The position numbers were made by a program, and so were the translations under genes. Below the pieces are notes generated by a model. It was not told the origin of the DNA. It searched no databases and saw nothing but the letters and a program-made list of their open reading frames with translations. DNA of 64,000 nt. It comes from Lachnospiraceae bacterium (GTDB taxonomy: Bacteria > Bacillota > Clostridia > Lachnospirales > Lachnospiraceae). Positions 17,440-26,098 of this stretch are shown piece after piece (position 1 is the first letter of the stretch; every line of letters begins with the position of its first letter). The stretch spans positions 38,263 through 102,262 of the forward strand of contig JAAWJI010000008.1 of assembly GCA_022796795.1 (NCBI GenBank), read 5' to 3'.

Positions 17440-18136
17440 CCGTCTTTCTGTTTTCTTTTACCACATGCATAAAAAGTTCTTCCAGATTCTGTCCTTCTTC
17501 CAATGGACTTTCGTATCCTAAAATACCGTTTGAAATAATTCCCACATCATCCGCGATCAGCTGTACCTCCGAGAGAATATGACTGGAAAGAATGACCGTA
17601 ATGCCCTGTTCCGGGAAAGAACGGATCAATGCACGAAGCTCCTCGATTCCGATAGGATCCAATCCATTGGTAGGTTCATCCAAGATTAAAAGCTTTGGTT
17701 TACCCAGTAACGCCATGGCAATTCCAAGTCTCTGTTTCATTCCCATGGAAAATTGTCCCGCTTTCTTTTTGCCTGTTCCGGTCAGCGATACGATTCGCAG
17801 TACGTTATCTATTCTTTTTTCATTCACGCCAAGTAATAAAGATCTGACTTTCAGATTCTCCCTTGCGGACAAATTATCATAAATCGGAGGGCTCTCAATC
17901 AGCGCGCCGATTTCTGACAATACCTCTCTGCTCCAAGGTTTTCCATCAAAAAAAATCTCACCTGATGTTGGCGAAAAAATTCCGGTCAGCATTTTTAAGG
18001 TGGTAGATTTTCCGGCTCCGTTGGGTCCAAGCAATCCATAGACCGTCCCTTTCCTTACATGCATGGAGATTTTATTTACAGCCTTCTGTTTCTGAAAGAT
18101 CTTACAGAGATCTGTGGTTTGAAGCATCATTTCCAT
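17423..18136 (-). CDS. Lantibiotic-immunity ABC ATPase, LanF/MutF-like
   Basis: 237 residues. Walker A GPNGAGKSTTLKML (about 36-49), the family-typical ALIESPPIYDNLSARENL, signature FSMGMKQRLGIAMALL, Walker B KLLILDEPTNGLDP and an H-loop in ILSSHILSEV are all present. The segment between Walker A and signature identifies the LanF/bacitracin-type subfamily. It is the first gene of the minus-strand operon. The promoter and two tandem 11-base repeats lie immediately upstream (18166-18203). It would power peptide extrusion through the LanE/LanG-like pair. Confidence 0.9.
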   Translation of the reverse strand: MEMMLQTTDLCKIFQKQKAVNKISMHVRKGTVYGLLGPNGAGKSTTLKMLTGIFSPTSGEIFFDGKPWSREVLSEIGALIESPPIYDNLSARENLKVRSLLLGVNEKRIDNVLRIVSLTGTGKKKAGQFSMGMKQRLGIAMALLGKPKLLILDEPTNGLDPIGIEELRALIRSFPEQGITVILSSHILSEVQLIADDVGIISNGILGYESPLEEGQNLEELFMHVVKENRKTGDICG

Positions 18137-18165
18137 ATGGGATTCCTTCTTTCTTGTTTTTTTCC

Positions 18166-18203
18166 AGTATAAAAAGGAAAAATAAAGATTTCATGAAGAT
18201 TTC
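18166..18203 (-). promoter_or_regulatory. Activator-type promoter with tandem 11-base direct repeats, upstream of immunity operon
   Basis: Read on the minus strand, GAAATCTTCAT is followed directly by GAAATCTTTAT (plus-strand 18193-18203 and 18182-18192), identical at 10 of 11 positions. TATACT (18166-18171) follows 10 bases later as the -10. No good -35 is present; the repeats take its place. Tandem half-sites with 11-base period overlapping the -35 are the usual OmpR-family activator arrangement. Confidence 0.72.
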
Positions 18204-18243
18204 CGTGATTGGATAAATTCATGGAATATCCTGCTGGTCCTCT

Positions 18244-18455
18244 ATGGCCGCCGCAGGGCTTACGGATTGTCTGGAGCTGTTTCAGATCGTTGCGGATTTC
18301 AAGCCGGAAGAGAAGAAAGTGCTGGTCATCGACGAATTCCCATATCTTGTAAAGACAAACCCGGCCTTCTCGTCTATTTTGCAAAACGCATGGGATGAAA
18401 TCCTGAAAGACAGCAATGTGATGCTGATCCTGTCTGGTTCCGCTATATTTACCCC
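18244..18455 (+). pseudogene. Fragment of an AAA-type ATPase (DUF234-like)
   Basis: About 70 residues match only the middle of the archaeal-type ATPase family often called DUF234/ATP-binding protein: Walker B VLVIDEFPYLVK, then SSILQNAWDEI and the sensor-like strand VMLILSGS. The N-terminal Walker A and everything after the sensor are missing. Reading then slips into an unrelated frame (RYIYPYKGELEMDN) before the next fragment begins. It directly abuts the promoter of the immunity operon. I take it as debris from rearrangement. Confidence 0.65.
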
Positions 18456-18525
18456 TATAAAGGGGAGCTGGAAATGGACAATATGCAAATCGTTTTGGAC
18501 GAGATGGGGAAGGAGTTAAACATCT

Positions 18526-20186
18526 CTTGGCCGGAGGTGGTAAAGAAGATTTTGGAGGAGGGGAGTATCTCCTTTGCTGAGAAGAAGGCGTATATAATGG
18601 ATACCATTCTCATCTGTGCGGAGGAGGAATCCGAGGAAGAGGTAGTGTGGGAGAGCAGGCTTCAGGCCTTAAATGAGAATGCTTGTATCACAGGGTATAT
18701 AAACGCACATGAAGATTTTATCCGGATTTCGGATGCGGAAGCAGCTCTTTGGGGATATATGACACTTCAGGTAAAGTTTGAAACCTGGCTGTATGAGGAT
18801 ACCTGCTTTAGAATGAGCCTGGGCGTATATGAGAACCATCTGTACGTCCTGTCAGGGGAAAATATAGAGGCTGTCTGTAAGGCGCGCCTCCTTGCAGAGG
18901 GAGAGAACGGGACTTGGGATAATATGGCTACGCGGATATTATCCAGAGAAGAGGAACCAATCTGTAGTTATGTGAAGAAGAATATGGATGTATTTCTCTA
19001 TCTGCTAATGGAGAATGCAGGGGAAGGAGTAAGGGATCAAGAGGAAATTGTACTTCAGATCCTAAATGACAAAAATATATCTTTGGAGAAAAAGAAGAGC
19101 TATATAGCGTTGATGAAAAATTACGTTATCCGTTTAAGAGATATCCAGGATGTTTCCCTGTGGGATGGGCTGCTGGGATGCAGGGCGGTTTCTTATACTG
19201 AACAAAATATTCTGGATTATTATTTCAAAGGGGGAGAGCAGTGGTCGGATACGCTCATCGGATTTATCAATTAGGGTTCCGGGAAACTAAACTTTGCATT
19301 TCTCAGGCAGGATAAGAGCTATGGGGAAAGGGCCGAGAATATTTTATGGAATTGTGTAATTGACTGTATGGAATTGAATAATGAGAAATATGAGGAGATT
19401 TTGTCCGGCATGTGGTTCTATTATAATGATTTTCCTAAACAGGATTTTAGTGGGGACAAGATGGAAATTCTTATTCGCCGACAGATTATTCATATGACGG
19501 AAAAGAACCTAAAGCATATGCGGGAGAACTATCCAACTCAGACGATTTTCTTTGTCAAGACCAATATGGAAAAATATTTAGAGCTTCTTACGGAGGAGAT
19601 TCTTTCCCGGGAAGAGCTGCTAAGCCTTCTGGAAGATAAAGATGTGACTGTGAGTACGAAAAAGAAGCTTCTGGATAAGACAAGCGAAAAGATTTCTGTA
19701 GTGGGAAAAAATTATACGCCTGCTGTAAAACAGAAAATCCTGGCGGAACACTTTGATCCGGAAGATCTGGAATTTTTGCTACAAGACTATAAAAGGGAGC
19801 GGGAAAAGAAAACACAGGAACTTATTAGGAGCATAGCGGTTTCTTACATACAGGAAATTGGGGAACAGGGATACCAGGGGGCTCCTGGGCTGCTGCGGTA
19901 TTTGTTGGGAGAAGAGACGCTGGGAATGGAAGAGAAACAGCTGCTGCTTTCCCAAAATATTTCTGATTTTTCAAAGAAGGAAGCCATTTCCCTGCTAAGG
20001 CAGACAGGCCTTACCCAGATCCTTCCGGTTTTTGAAGGAAAGAATCCGCGGGTTGAAAAGTCTATGGTTATGGATAACCTGCTTCCAGCTTTTCAGAAAA
20101 AAGGCTGGATCGGTAAGGTTAAGGAGGATGAGGAGGGCGGTACTTTTTATCGGTTGTATAGCAGAGGAGGTAAGCTTTGCGGTTGA
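18526..20186 (+). pseudogene. Broken duplicate of the YobI-like NTPase C-terminal region
   Basis: From about 18526 the translation follows residues about 717-1270 of the NTPase at 6232-10044. Long shared strings include MEILIRRQIIHMTEKNLK, YTPAVKQKILAEH, REEEPICSYVK and LTQILPVFEGKNPR. A single in-frame TAG at 19272-19274 interrupts it, and the frame resumes unchanged after it, so one nonsense change rather than a frameshift. The NTPase domain and membrane hairpin are absent. The divergence between copies is substantial, so the duplication is not recent, or the two were acquired separately. The downstream piece could still be translated from an ATG at 19368 but lacks any ATPase motif. Confidence 0.88.
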
Positions 20187-20228
20187 TGAAAACACAGAGC
20201 TAAGACGGGATCACAGATTTGATTTATG

Positions 20229-20269
20229 AGCGCAGGTGATGGCGAAGAGTATCGGCCATTCACCTGCGC
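20229..20269. terminator. Strong hairpin at the 3' end of the AAA/PD-(D/E)XK gene
   Basis: GCGCAGGTGA (20229 on) pairs with TCACCTGCGC (ending 20269), and inner GGC/GCC pairing extends the stem, with loop AGAGTA. It overlaps the last codons of the minus-strand gene. The T-rich tract beyond it on the minus strand is weak, so termination is probable rather than certain. Confidence 0.55.
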
Positions 20270-21846
20270 TTCACCTGTATTTCGATCCGGCAATGGTGCC
20301 TCCGCTCCCCTGCCGGGGCAGTTTTGTCATAGCTGATTCCCACCAGAAGCATATCACAGCCATAGCCTTGAAAAGCCTCCGGGTACCGTCTGCTCCGAAT
20401 CTGTTCCAGGGCTCCCTCTGCTGACTGATTCCATTTGAGCTCGATGACCAGGATGGGAAGCAGGGAATCCTTTTTGGGAAGATACACAATATCCGCGTAT
20501 CCGGCACCTGCCGGTAATTCTTCAAACAATATATATTCATCCCCATAGCTAAAATAAGCACGTTTGATTACGCTTCGCAGAGCCTGTTCATTATTATAAT
20601 ACAAGGGCGACTCTTCCTCGTGAATTTTCTCAATCTGCCTTGCCACAGCCTCTTCCTTTCCGTGAATTGTATCATCTATGAGTTGTTCGCTTTCCCGAAT
20701 CCGCCGGATGGTGTCATCCCGCTTTACCTGCCGGATGGCTCGGGCAAATTCCAGGCGTATTTCTTCGTTAGGAATTTGTACCGTCTGGGAACTTTCGTGG
20801 TAGGCCAGATATCCTAGGTGAATCAACAGGGTCAAAACATCGTCTCTGTCCCGAAACGTCACCAGGTCATTTGCAAAGCCATTGGGATTCACCTTTGTCT
20901 CCACGCCGCCGATCAGATCGGAAACTGTCTTACCCAATCCGTCAAAATCCAGGCTGATATACCCCATCAGGCTTTCTGCAGCAGATGTCTGGGTCCAATA
21001 GGAATCAAAATCATCATAGAGGAGCGCTTTCATCACTGAATTGGGATTGTAGACAGATGCCAAATCCCGGAAGGAATACCCGTCGTACCACTGCTTCATT
21101 TTGTGAAAATCTCGGTGATATTCGTCGCATAGCCTTTGCACCTCATGTTCCGTAAATCCCACATAAGGCCCAAACTGTCTGGGCTTGATCATGGTATACT
21201 CCAGAAAGTCTGAGATGGCAGACTGGGAGCCGTCCTTCTGAATGGGCAGGATGCCGGTCATGTATGCTGCGGAAAATATTTTGCTTGTCATTCCACTGTT
21301 TTTAAACAGGGAACGAAGAAACTCCAGATATTTTCTTTGCAGGCTGGGGTGTTCCTTGGCTTCCCGAATGGGAGCATCCCATTCGTCAATAATCATGATA
21401 AATTTATTGCCGGCCGCTTTCGCGGCATTGGACAGGGTTGCCGCAAATCCTTCCCTGACCTTAAGCCTTGGATATTGTTCGGTAAGCTCCTGGATCACAT
21501 TCCGCTGAATATAGGGCACCATATCTGCCAGAGACGCTTCCCCGATGGCCTCTGTCATATCCAGATAAATCACGTCATATTGATTTAGATGCTCCCGGTA
21601 ATGGATATCCTGGGCGATTTCCAGACCGTCAAAAAGTCCGGAGGAATCACAGGTCCTGTCATAATAGGCGCATAGCATCTGAGCCGCAAAAGATTTTCCA
21701 AAGCGGCGGGGCCTGCTGACACAGGTCAATCGGCTTGGCGTATCAATGGTCTGATTGACCAGGCGGATTAAGCCTGTCTTATCCACATAGGTGTCATTTC
21801 GGATATCGGTAAAACCGCTGTTGCCTGGATTTAAGTAGATTCCCAT
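20260..21846 (-). CDS. AAA-ATPase_like / PD-(D/E)XK nuclease-fold protein
   Basis: 528 residues, normal for this family (Pfam AAA-ATPase_like plus a C-terminal nuclease-like domain). It opens with the family signature YLNPGNSGFTDIRNDTYVDKT. Walker A is in SRPRRFGKSFAAQML (about 44-58) and Walker B in NKFIMIIDEWDAPIRE. The C-terminus carries the nuclease-fold motif ADIVYL...PILVIELKWN, that is D-Xn-E-X-K. These proteins are abundant and multicopy in gut anaerobes; a role in mobile-element or defence biology is suspected but not demonstrated. The start is backed by GGGAGG. It has its own promoter at 21906-21934 and no partner gene. Confidence 0.88.
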   Translation of the reverse strand: MGIYLNPGNSGFTDIRNDTYVDKTGLIRLVNQTIDTPSRLTCVSRPRRFGKSFAAQMLCAYYDRTCDSSGLFDGLEIAQDIHYREHLNQYDVIYLDMTEAIGEASLADMVPYIQRNVIQELTEQYPRLKVREGFAATLSNAAKAAGNKFIMIIDEWDAPIREAKEHPSLQRKYLEFLRSLFKNSGMTSKIFSAAYMTGILPIQKDGSQSAISDFLEYTMIKPRQFGPYVGFTEHEVQRLCDEYHRDFHKMKQWYDGYSFRDLASVYNPNSVMKALLYDDFDSYWTQTSAAESLMGYISLDFDGLGKTVSDLIGGVETKVNPNGFANDLVTFRDRDDVLTLLIHLGYLAYHESSQTVQIPNEEIRLEFARAIRQVKRDDTIRRIRESEQLIDDTIHGKEEAVARQIEKIHEEESPLYYNNEQALRSVIKRAYFSYGDEYILFEELPAGAGYADIVYLPKKDSLLPILVIELKWNQSAEGALEQIRSRRYPEAFQGYGCDMLLVGISYDKTAPAGERRHHCRIEIQVKRR

Positions 21847-21905
21847 GGCTGTTTCCCTCCCATTTCGTTTCTGGGGACAGAAGCTTGTTGCTAGTTCTAT
21901 TCGTT

Positions 21906-21934
21906 ATTATACACTTGAAAGTGCCGCTTCACAA
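21906..21934 (-). promoter_or_regulatory. Promoter of the AAA/PD-(D/E)XK gene
   Basis: On the minus strand TTGTGA (plus 21929-21934) and TATAAT (plus 21906-21911) are 17 bases apart, about 60 bases before the start codon. The rest of the gap to the LacI gene (21935-22025) includes an AT-rich palindrome ATTTTTTAAAAAAT but no further gene. Confidence 0.7.
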
Positions 21935-22025
21935 CACCATAATTTGTGGATCGGTATAGATTCCTAGTTCCTATTTTTTAAAAAATCTGATTTTGGGAAA
22001 TAGAACGACAGACAGATCCCTCCTC

Positions 22026-23030
22026 TCACGTAGATCTTCTCTTGATCACATGGGTAGAAACCTCAATTTTTGTAGGCACAGCCTTGGGCTGCCGGATCAG
22101 CTCTGCCAGCCGGTCCACCGCGATCTTCCCCATTTCCTTTTTAGGAACATGGATGGTGCTCAAGCTTGGCTCCACAATGTTGCTGAAATCAATATTGTCA
22201 AAGCCAATAATGGCAATGTCCTCGGGAATCCGGCAGCCTCTGGATTTCAGGGCCCGCATGGCTCCCACGGCGATCAGGTCGTTGTCTGCAAAGTAGCACT
22301 TGGCAAGAGCCTCCTTTTGCTCCAGGATTTCAATCATGTCCAGGAAGGCTCCCTCCACCGAGGGGGAAAGCCTGTGGACTATAGACTTGGAGGAGGACAG
22401 GCCAGCGTTTCGGATGGCATTGTAGAAGCCGGAGGCCCGCTCGTTAAAATTCATGATGGAGTAGGCGGAGCGGAGATATCCCGGCTGCTGCTGGGTCTTT
22501 TTGATGAGATAGGTGGTGGCCAGATAGGCCCCCTGCACATTGTTGATCAGCACATAGTTGGCCTGGATGGTTTCAAAATACACGTCCAGCACGACAATGG
22601 GAATGGACAGCTTCTGAAAGTGCCTGTAGTCCTCCGCATGCATTTCCGTTCCCAGCAGAATGATGCCGCAGCAGTCGGAATATTGAATATTCTCGATCTG
22701 CTTTTGCAGCGTATCATCATCCCATACATAGTAAAAATTCAGCTTATATCCCAGCTCCTTGCAGCGCTCGCTGACTCCGTCTGATAACTGGGAGAAAAAA
22801 GGAGTATCCATAACAACAGCTCCATGCTTTTTAAAGAAAACAAAATAGAGAGTGCCGATCACCTGATTTTTGGAGGATATGCGATAGAAGTCATATCCTT
22901 CCTTTTCTGCCGTGTCCAGAATGAGACGGCGGGTTTTCTGACTGACTCCTGGTTTATTGTTCAATGCCATAGAGACAGCTGCAGGTGAGATGCCCAGCTT
23001 CTCGGCTAGTTTTTTCGCGGTAATTCCCAT
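22026..23030 (-). CDS. LacI-family transcriptional regulator of sugar locus 1
   Basis: 334 residues. The N-terminal helix-turn-helix is ITAKKLAEKLGISPAAVSMALNNKPGVSQKTR. The remaining about 270 residues form a periplasmic-binding-protein-like sugar-sensing domain, ending with IGFDNIDFSNIVEPSLSTIHVPKKEMG, which is typical of LacI/GalR dimerisation and hinge regions. It is divergent from the importer operon and shares a 264-base intergenic region containing an AT-rich inverted repeat (23178-23212) that could be its operator. The HTH sequence SPAAVSMALNNKPGVS is of the GalR/CcpA type. The ligand is presumably the imported sugar or its phosphate. Confidence 0.93.
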   Translation of the reverse strand: MGITAKKLAEKLGISPAAVSMALNNKPGVSQKTRRLILDTAEKEGYDFYRISSKNQVIGTLYFVFFKKHGAVVMDTPFFSQLSDGVSERCKELGYKLNFYYVWDDDTLQKQIENIQYSDCCGIILLGTEMHAEDYRHFQKLSIPIVVLDVYFETIQANYVLINNVQGAYLATTYLIKKTQQQPGYLRSAYSIMNFNERASGFYNAIRNAGLSSSKSIVHRLSPSVEGAFLDMIEILEQKEALAKCYFADNDLIAVGAMRALKSRGCRIPEDIAIIGFDNIDFSNIVEPSLSTIHVPKKEMGKIAVDRLAELIRQPKAVPTKIEVSTHVIKRRST

Positions 23031-23177
23031 GGTAACTCTCCTTTTTATGATAGGCAGAGATTCATTCCATCTCCCCTGCTGCCCTTTATTCAGGGATCGT
23101 GAGATATTTGGAATATCGTATGGACCAGGATAAAATTCCCTGTATCTAGTATATAGAAAAATAAAAAGAAGCGCAAG

Positions 23178-23212
23178 AATTAAGTAAATAATTCAGATAA
23201 AAATACTTAATT
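23178..23212. promoter_or_regulatory. Perfect 9-base inverted repeat, candidate operator
   Basis: AATTAAGTA (23178-23186) and TACTTAATT (23204-23212) are perfect complements separated by 17 bases, between the divergent LacI gene and importer operon. A related AT palindrome ATTTAGTAAAT is at 23223-23233, inside the promoter spacer. Two spaced sites would suit looping or cooperative LacI-type binding. Confidence 0.5.
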
Positions 23213-23213
23213 T

Positions 23214-23242
23214 TTGAAAGAAATTTAGTAAATGTTTTTATA
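23214..23242 (+). promoter_or_regulatory. Promoter of sugar importer operon 1
   Basis: TTGAAA (23214-23219), 17-base spacer, TTTATA (23237-23242); an alternative -10, TATAAT, overlaps at 23241-23246. The spacer contains the palindrome ATTTAGTAAAT. The start codon is about 50 bases downstream. Confidence 0.55.
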
Positions 23243-23294
23243 TAATTGAGGAACAAACAGGAGAGAAAATCTTGTAAAAAGAGAAGCGGAGGAT

Positions 23295-24386
23295 ATGAAA
23301 ATGAGAAAAAGCTTAAAAATGTTAGTTGGCGGAATGTTAGCAGCCACCATGCTGCTGGCAGGATGTGAGAACTCGGCTCCTTCCAATAGCCAGGGAGATA
23401 CGGGAAATGCTCCTGCCCAAAGCAGCAATGCGGAGAGAGAGCAGAGCATGAAGATTGCGGTAATCCGGAATATGACAAGCTCGGATCATACCTCTCAGTT
23501 TTTTAAGGGGGCTACGGAGGAAGGCCAGGCCCTGGGATATACAGTGGATACCTTTATGAGCGATGGCGATGACGTAAAAATGCAGAACCTTATGGAGCAG
23601 GCCATGAATCAGGATTACGATATCTGGATTGTCTCCCATGCCAATGAGGGATACCAGTATGACATTCTCTCCAAGGCTGTGGACAAGGGCATCAAGGTGG
23701 TGGGCTTTGACTGCGGCGGAGAGCATGTTCCGGGAGTGACCTATACCTCTCAGAGCGATGGGGATCTGACAAAAATTTCCCTGGACGCCCTCATTGAGAA
23801 GGCAGAGGAAGAGGGAAAGACACAGCCGATTCAGATCCTGGAGGTAAATACCTTGGGAGCCATTGTTCCCTTTGATACCCGCCATGGGGTCGTTGAGGAA
23901 TATGAGGCGGCAGGAAAGATCAAGGTGACCCAGATGATTTCTCCTAACCTGGCCGGTGATTTTTACTCAGAGATTAATACGGCTATCACAGCAGCTGTAA
24001 ATAACGGCGTGGAGTTTGACGGCGTATGGACTGCTTCTACCAGCTTTTTGGATGCGATTATGGATGCCCTGCATGCTGCCAATAAAGAGGTTATTGTAAC
24101 CGGTATTGATATCTCCGATACAGAAGTGGAACGTTTGACAAGAGAACCCTCCTACTATTGCTGCGCGGCAGTAGACCCCTATGTGATCGGCATGGTGGAT
24201 GTGCGGATCGGCGTTTTGAAGGCTTTGGGCGTGGACACTCCCGAGGAGGTGCAGTTCCCGGCCGTAGGCGTATTCAATACAGATGTAAAGGAAGGAGACA
24301 GCATGGCTACTCTGGCAGGAACCATGGAAGGATTTGGAGAGTCTGACTTATATGATACGGAAGAGCTGCAGGCGATGCGGAAATAA
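23295..24386 (+). CDS. Sugar ABC transporter substrate-binding lipoprotein (locus 1)
   Basis: 363 residues. A signal peptide ends in the lipobox LLAGC (cysteine about residue 25), so it is a membrane-anchored lipoprotein. A Ser/Asn/Gln-rich linker follows, then a two-lobe RbsB-type (Peripla_BP_4) domain starting MKIAVIRNMTSSDHTSQFFKG. This class binds pentoses, hexoses or related polyols for RbsAC-type importers. AGGA just before the start serves as ribosome site. It is first in the operon SBP-ATPase-permease. The exact sugar cannot be read from the sequence, but downstream enzymes point to a pentose-like or branched sugar. Confidence 0.93.
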   Translation: MKMRKSLKMLVGGMLAATMLLAGCENSAPSNSQGDTGNAPAQSSNAEREQSMKIAVIRNMTSSDHTSQFFKGATEEGQALGYTVDTFMSDGDDVKMQNLMEQAMNQDYDIWIVSHANEGYQYDILSKAVDKGIKVVGFDCGGEHVPGVTYTSQSDGDLTKISLDALIEKAEEEGKTQPIQILEVNTLGAIVPFDTRHGVVEEYEAAGKIKVTQMISPNLAGDFYSEINTAITAAVNNGVEFDGVWTASTSFLDAIMDALHAANKEVIVTGIDISDTEVERLTREPSYYCCAAVDPYVIGMVDVRIGVLKALGVDTPEEVQFPAVGVFNTDVKEGDSMATLAGTMEGFGESDLYDTEELQAMRK

Positions 24387-24432
24387 TGCTGTTTCTATTT
24401 CTTGCTGATAGGAAATTGAAAGGGATAAATGC

Positions 24433-25950
24433 ATGGAGAATAAGAACGTAATCGAGGTAAAAAATGTTTCCATTGAATTTCCGGGGGTCAAAGCCCTGCA
24501 GAATGTGAACTGCACCTTTGAGAGCGGCACGGTGAAGGCCTTGATCGGGGCCAACGGAGCGGGGAAATCCACGCTCATGAAGGTGCTGGCCGGGGCCAAT
24601 CCCACCTATACAGGGGAGATCTATTATAACGGAAAACCGGTGGAGATCCGCAATCCTCGGGATGCCAAGGCGCTGGGAATCGGGATTGTATATCAGGAGG
24701 TAGACAGTATTCTCACCCCAAACCTGTCTGTGGCGGAGAATATCATGATCGATCATATGATCTACGACTTAAAGGGAATCGGATGGATCAATTATAAGAA
24801 GCTTCGCCAGGAGGCTGCCCGTGTGCTGGAGGAGCTGGAGATTTCCCTGAACGTAAAGGCACTGGTTTCCAGCCTGACACTGGCTCAGAAGCAGATGGTG
24901 GTCATCGCTCGGACCATTGTGCAGAACTGTAAGTTTTTGATTCTGGATGAGCCCACGGCGCCCCTGTCCTTAAAGGAGACGGAGACCCTGTTTAAGCTTG
25001 TACGCAGGCTGGAGGCCAAAAACTGCGGGATTATCTTTATCTCTCACCGACTCAATGAGCTGTTTGAGATCTGCCAGGACATTGCGGTTATGAAGGACGG
25101 AAAAATGGTGGGCCAGGTTTCTGTCTCCGAAAACGTGCAGCCCAGCGACATTGTACGCATGATGCTGGGCGGAATCTCCTTAGGAGAGCTGGATAAATCC
25201 GGGCGGACTCTGGGAGACGTGGTGCTGAAGACAGAGAATTTCGGCGATAAGGGGGGGCATGTCCACCACATCAATATGGAGGTGCGCCAGGGTGAAATCG
25301 TGGGCATCTCCGGGCTGGTGGGAGCCGGAAAAACAGAGCTTTGCAAGACCCTGTTCGGAGAGTTTGGAAAAACCACGGGAAATTATCAGGTTTTGGGAAA
25401 GACGGCCTCCTTTTTAAGTCCTGCAGATGCCATCAAGGCCGGTATTGCCCTGATTCCCGAGGAGCGGAGAAAGGAGGGCGTGTTCCTGGAGGAGTCGGTG
25501 AACCACAACCTGTCTATTGTCACCCTGGGAAAATACGCGGGGGCTTTGAGCTTTGTAAACCGGAAGAGAGAGACGGGAGCGGCGGATGAAAAAATCCAAA
25601 GCCTGTTGATCAAAACACCATCCGCCACCCAGAAGGTGGGTCTTCTCTCCGGAGGAAACCAGCAGAAGGTTACCATTGGAAAATGGATTGACTCGGATGC
25701 TCAGATCTATATTTTCGATGAGCCCACAAAGGGAATTGATGTGGGAGCCAAGCAAGAGATCTACAAGCTGATTGTGGAGCTGGCGAGACAGGGAAAGAGC
25801 GTGATCTATACGTCCAGCGAGCAGTCGGAAATCCTTATGCTATCGGACCGGACCTATGTCATGTACGACGGAACCATTCAGAAGGAGCTTGAGACTGCCA
25901 AGACCAATGAAGAGGAAATCCTGTTTTACTCTACGGGAAGCGGGAAGTAA
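24433..25950 (+). CDS. RbsA/MglA-type double ABC ATPase (locus 1)
   Basis: 505 residues with two fused ABC domains. The first has Walker A GANGAGKSTLMKVLAG, an atypical signature region LTLAQKQMVVIARTI, and Walker B FLILDEPTAPLS. The second has a degenerate Walker A, GLVGAGKTELCKTLFG, with signature LSGGNQQKVTIGKW and FDEPTKGIDVG. This is the normal pattern of carbohydrate importers of the CUT2 class. It follows the binding protein by 46 bases and is followed by a 148-base gap containing two hairpins before the permease. Confidence 0.95.
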   Translation: MENKNVIEVKNVSIEFPGVKALQNVNCTFESGTVKALIGANGAGKSTLMKVLAGANPTYTGEIYYNGKPVEIRNPRDAKALGIGIVYQEVDSILTPNLSVAENIMIDHMIYDLKGIGWINYKKLRQEAARVLEELEISLNVKALVSSLTLAQKQMVVIARTIVQNCKFLILDEPTAPLSLKETETLFKLVRRLEAKNCGIIFISHRLNELFEICQDIAVMKDGKMVGQVSVSENVQPSDIVRMMLGGISLGELDKSGRTLGDVVLKTENFGDKGGHVHHINMEVRQGEIVGISGLVGAGKTELCKTLFGEFGKTTGNYQVLGKTASFLSPADAIKAGIALIPEERRKEGVFLEESVNHNLSIVTLGKYAGALSFVNRKRETGAADEKIQSLLIKTPSATQKVGLLSGGNQQKVTIGKWIDSDAQIYIFDEPTKGIDVGAKQEIYKLIVELARQGKSVIYTSSEQSEILMLSDRTYVMYDGTIQKELETAKTNEEEILFYSTGSGK

Positions 25951-25956
25951 ACCTTC

Positions 25957-26042
25957 ATGCGCCCGAAATCGGTGCTCCACCAAAGAGGAAAGTCATGAGG
26001 GCGCATTTGGAATACCCGAATTCATGCCGCCTATTCGGCGGC
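25957..26042 (+). repeat. Two inverted repeats between ATPase and permease genes
   Basis: ATGCGCCC (25957-25964) pairs with GGGCGCAT (25999-26006), and GCCGCC (26026-26031) pairs with GGCGGC (26037-26042) around a five-base loop. The second is followed by GGACTTTT, too poor in T for a confident terminator. They may set mRNA stability or relative expression in the operon. Confidence 0.55.
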
Positions 26043-26098
26043 GGACTTTTAAAGTAACCATAGATAGAAGCACTGATTTTACAGGAGGATTAAACGCA

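Noticed and set aside
13930..18240. Lanthipeptide biosynthetic cluster
   Set aside because: No precursor peptide frame, LanB, LanC, LanM or LanT gene is visible on either side; only immunity and regulation genes are present.
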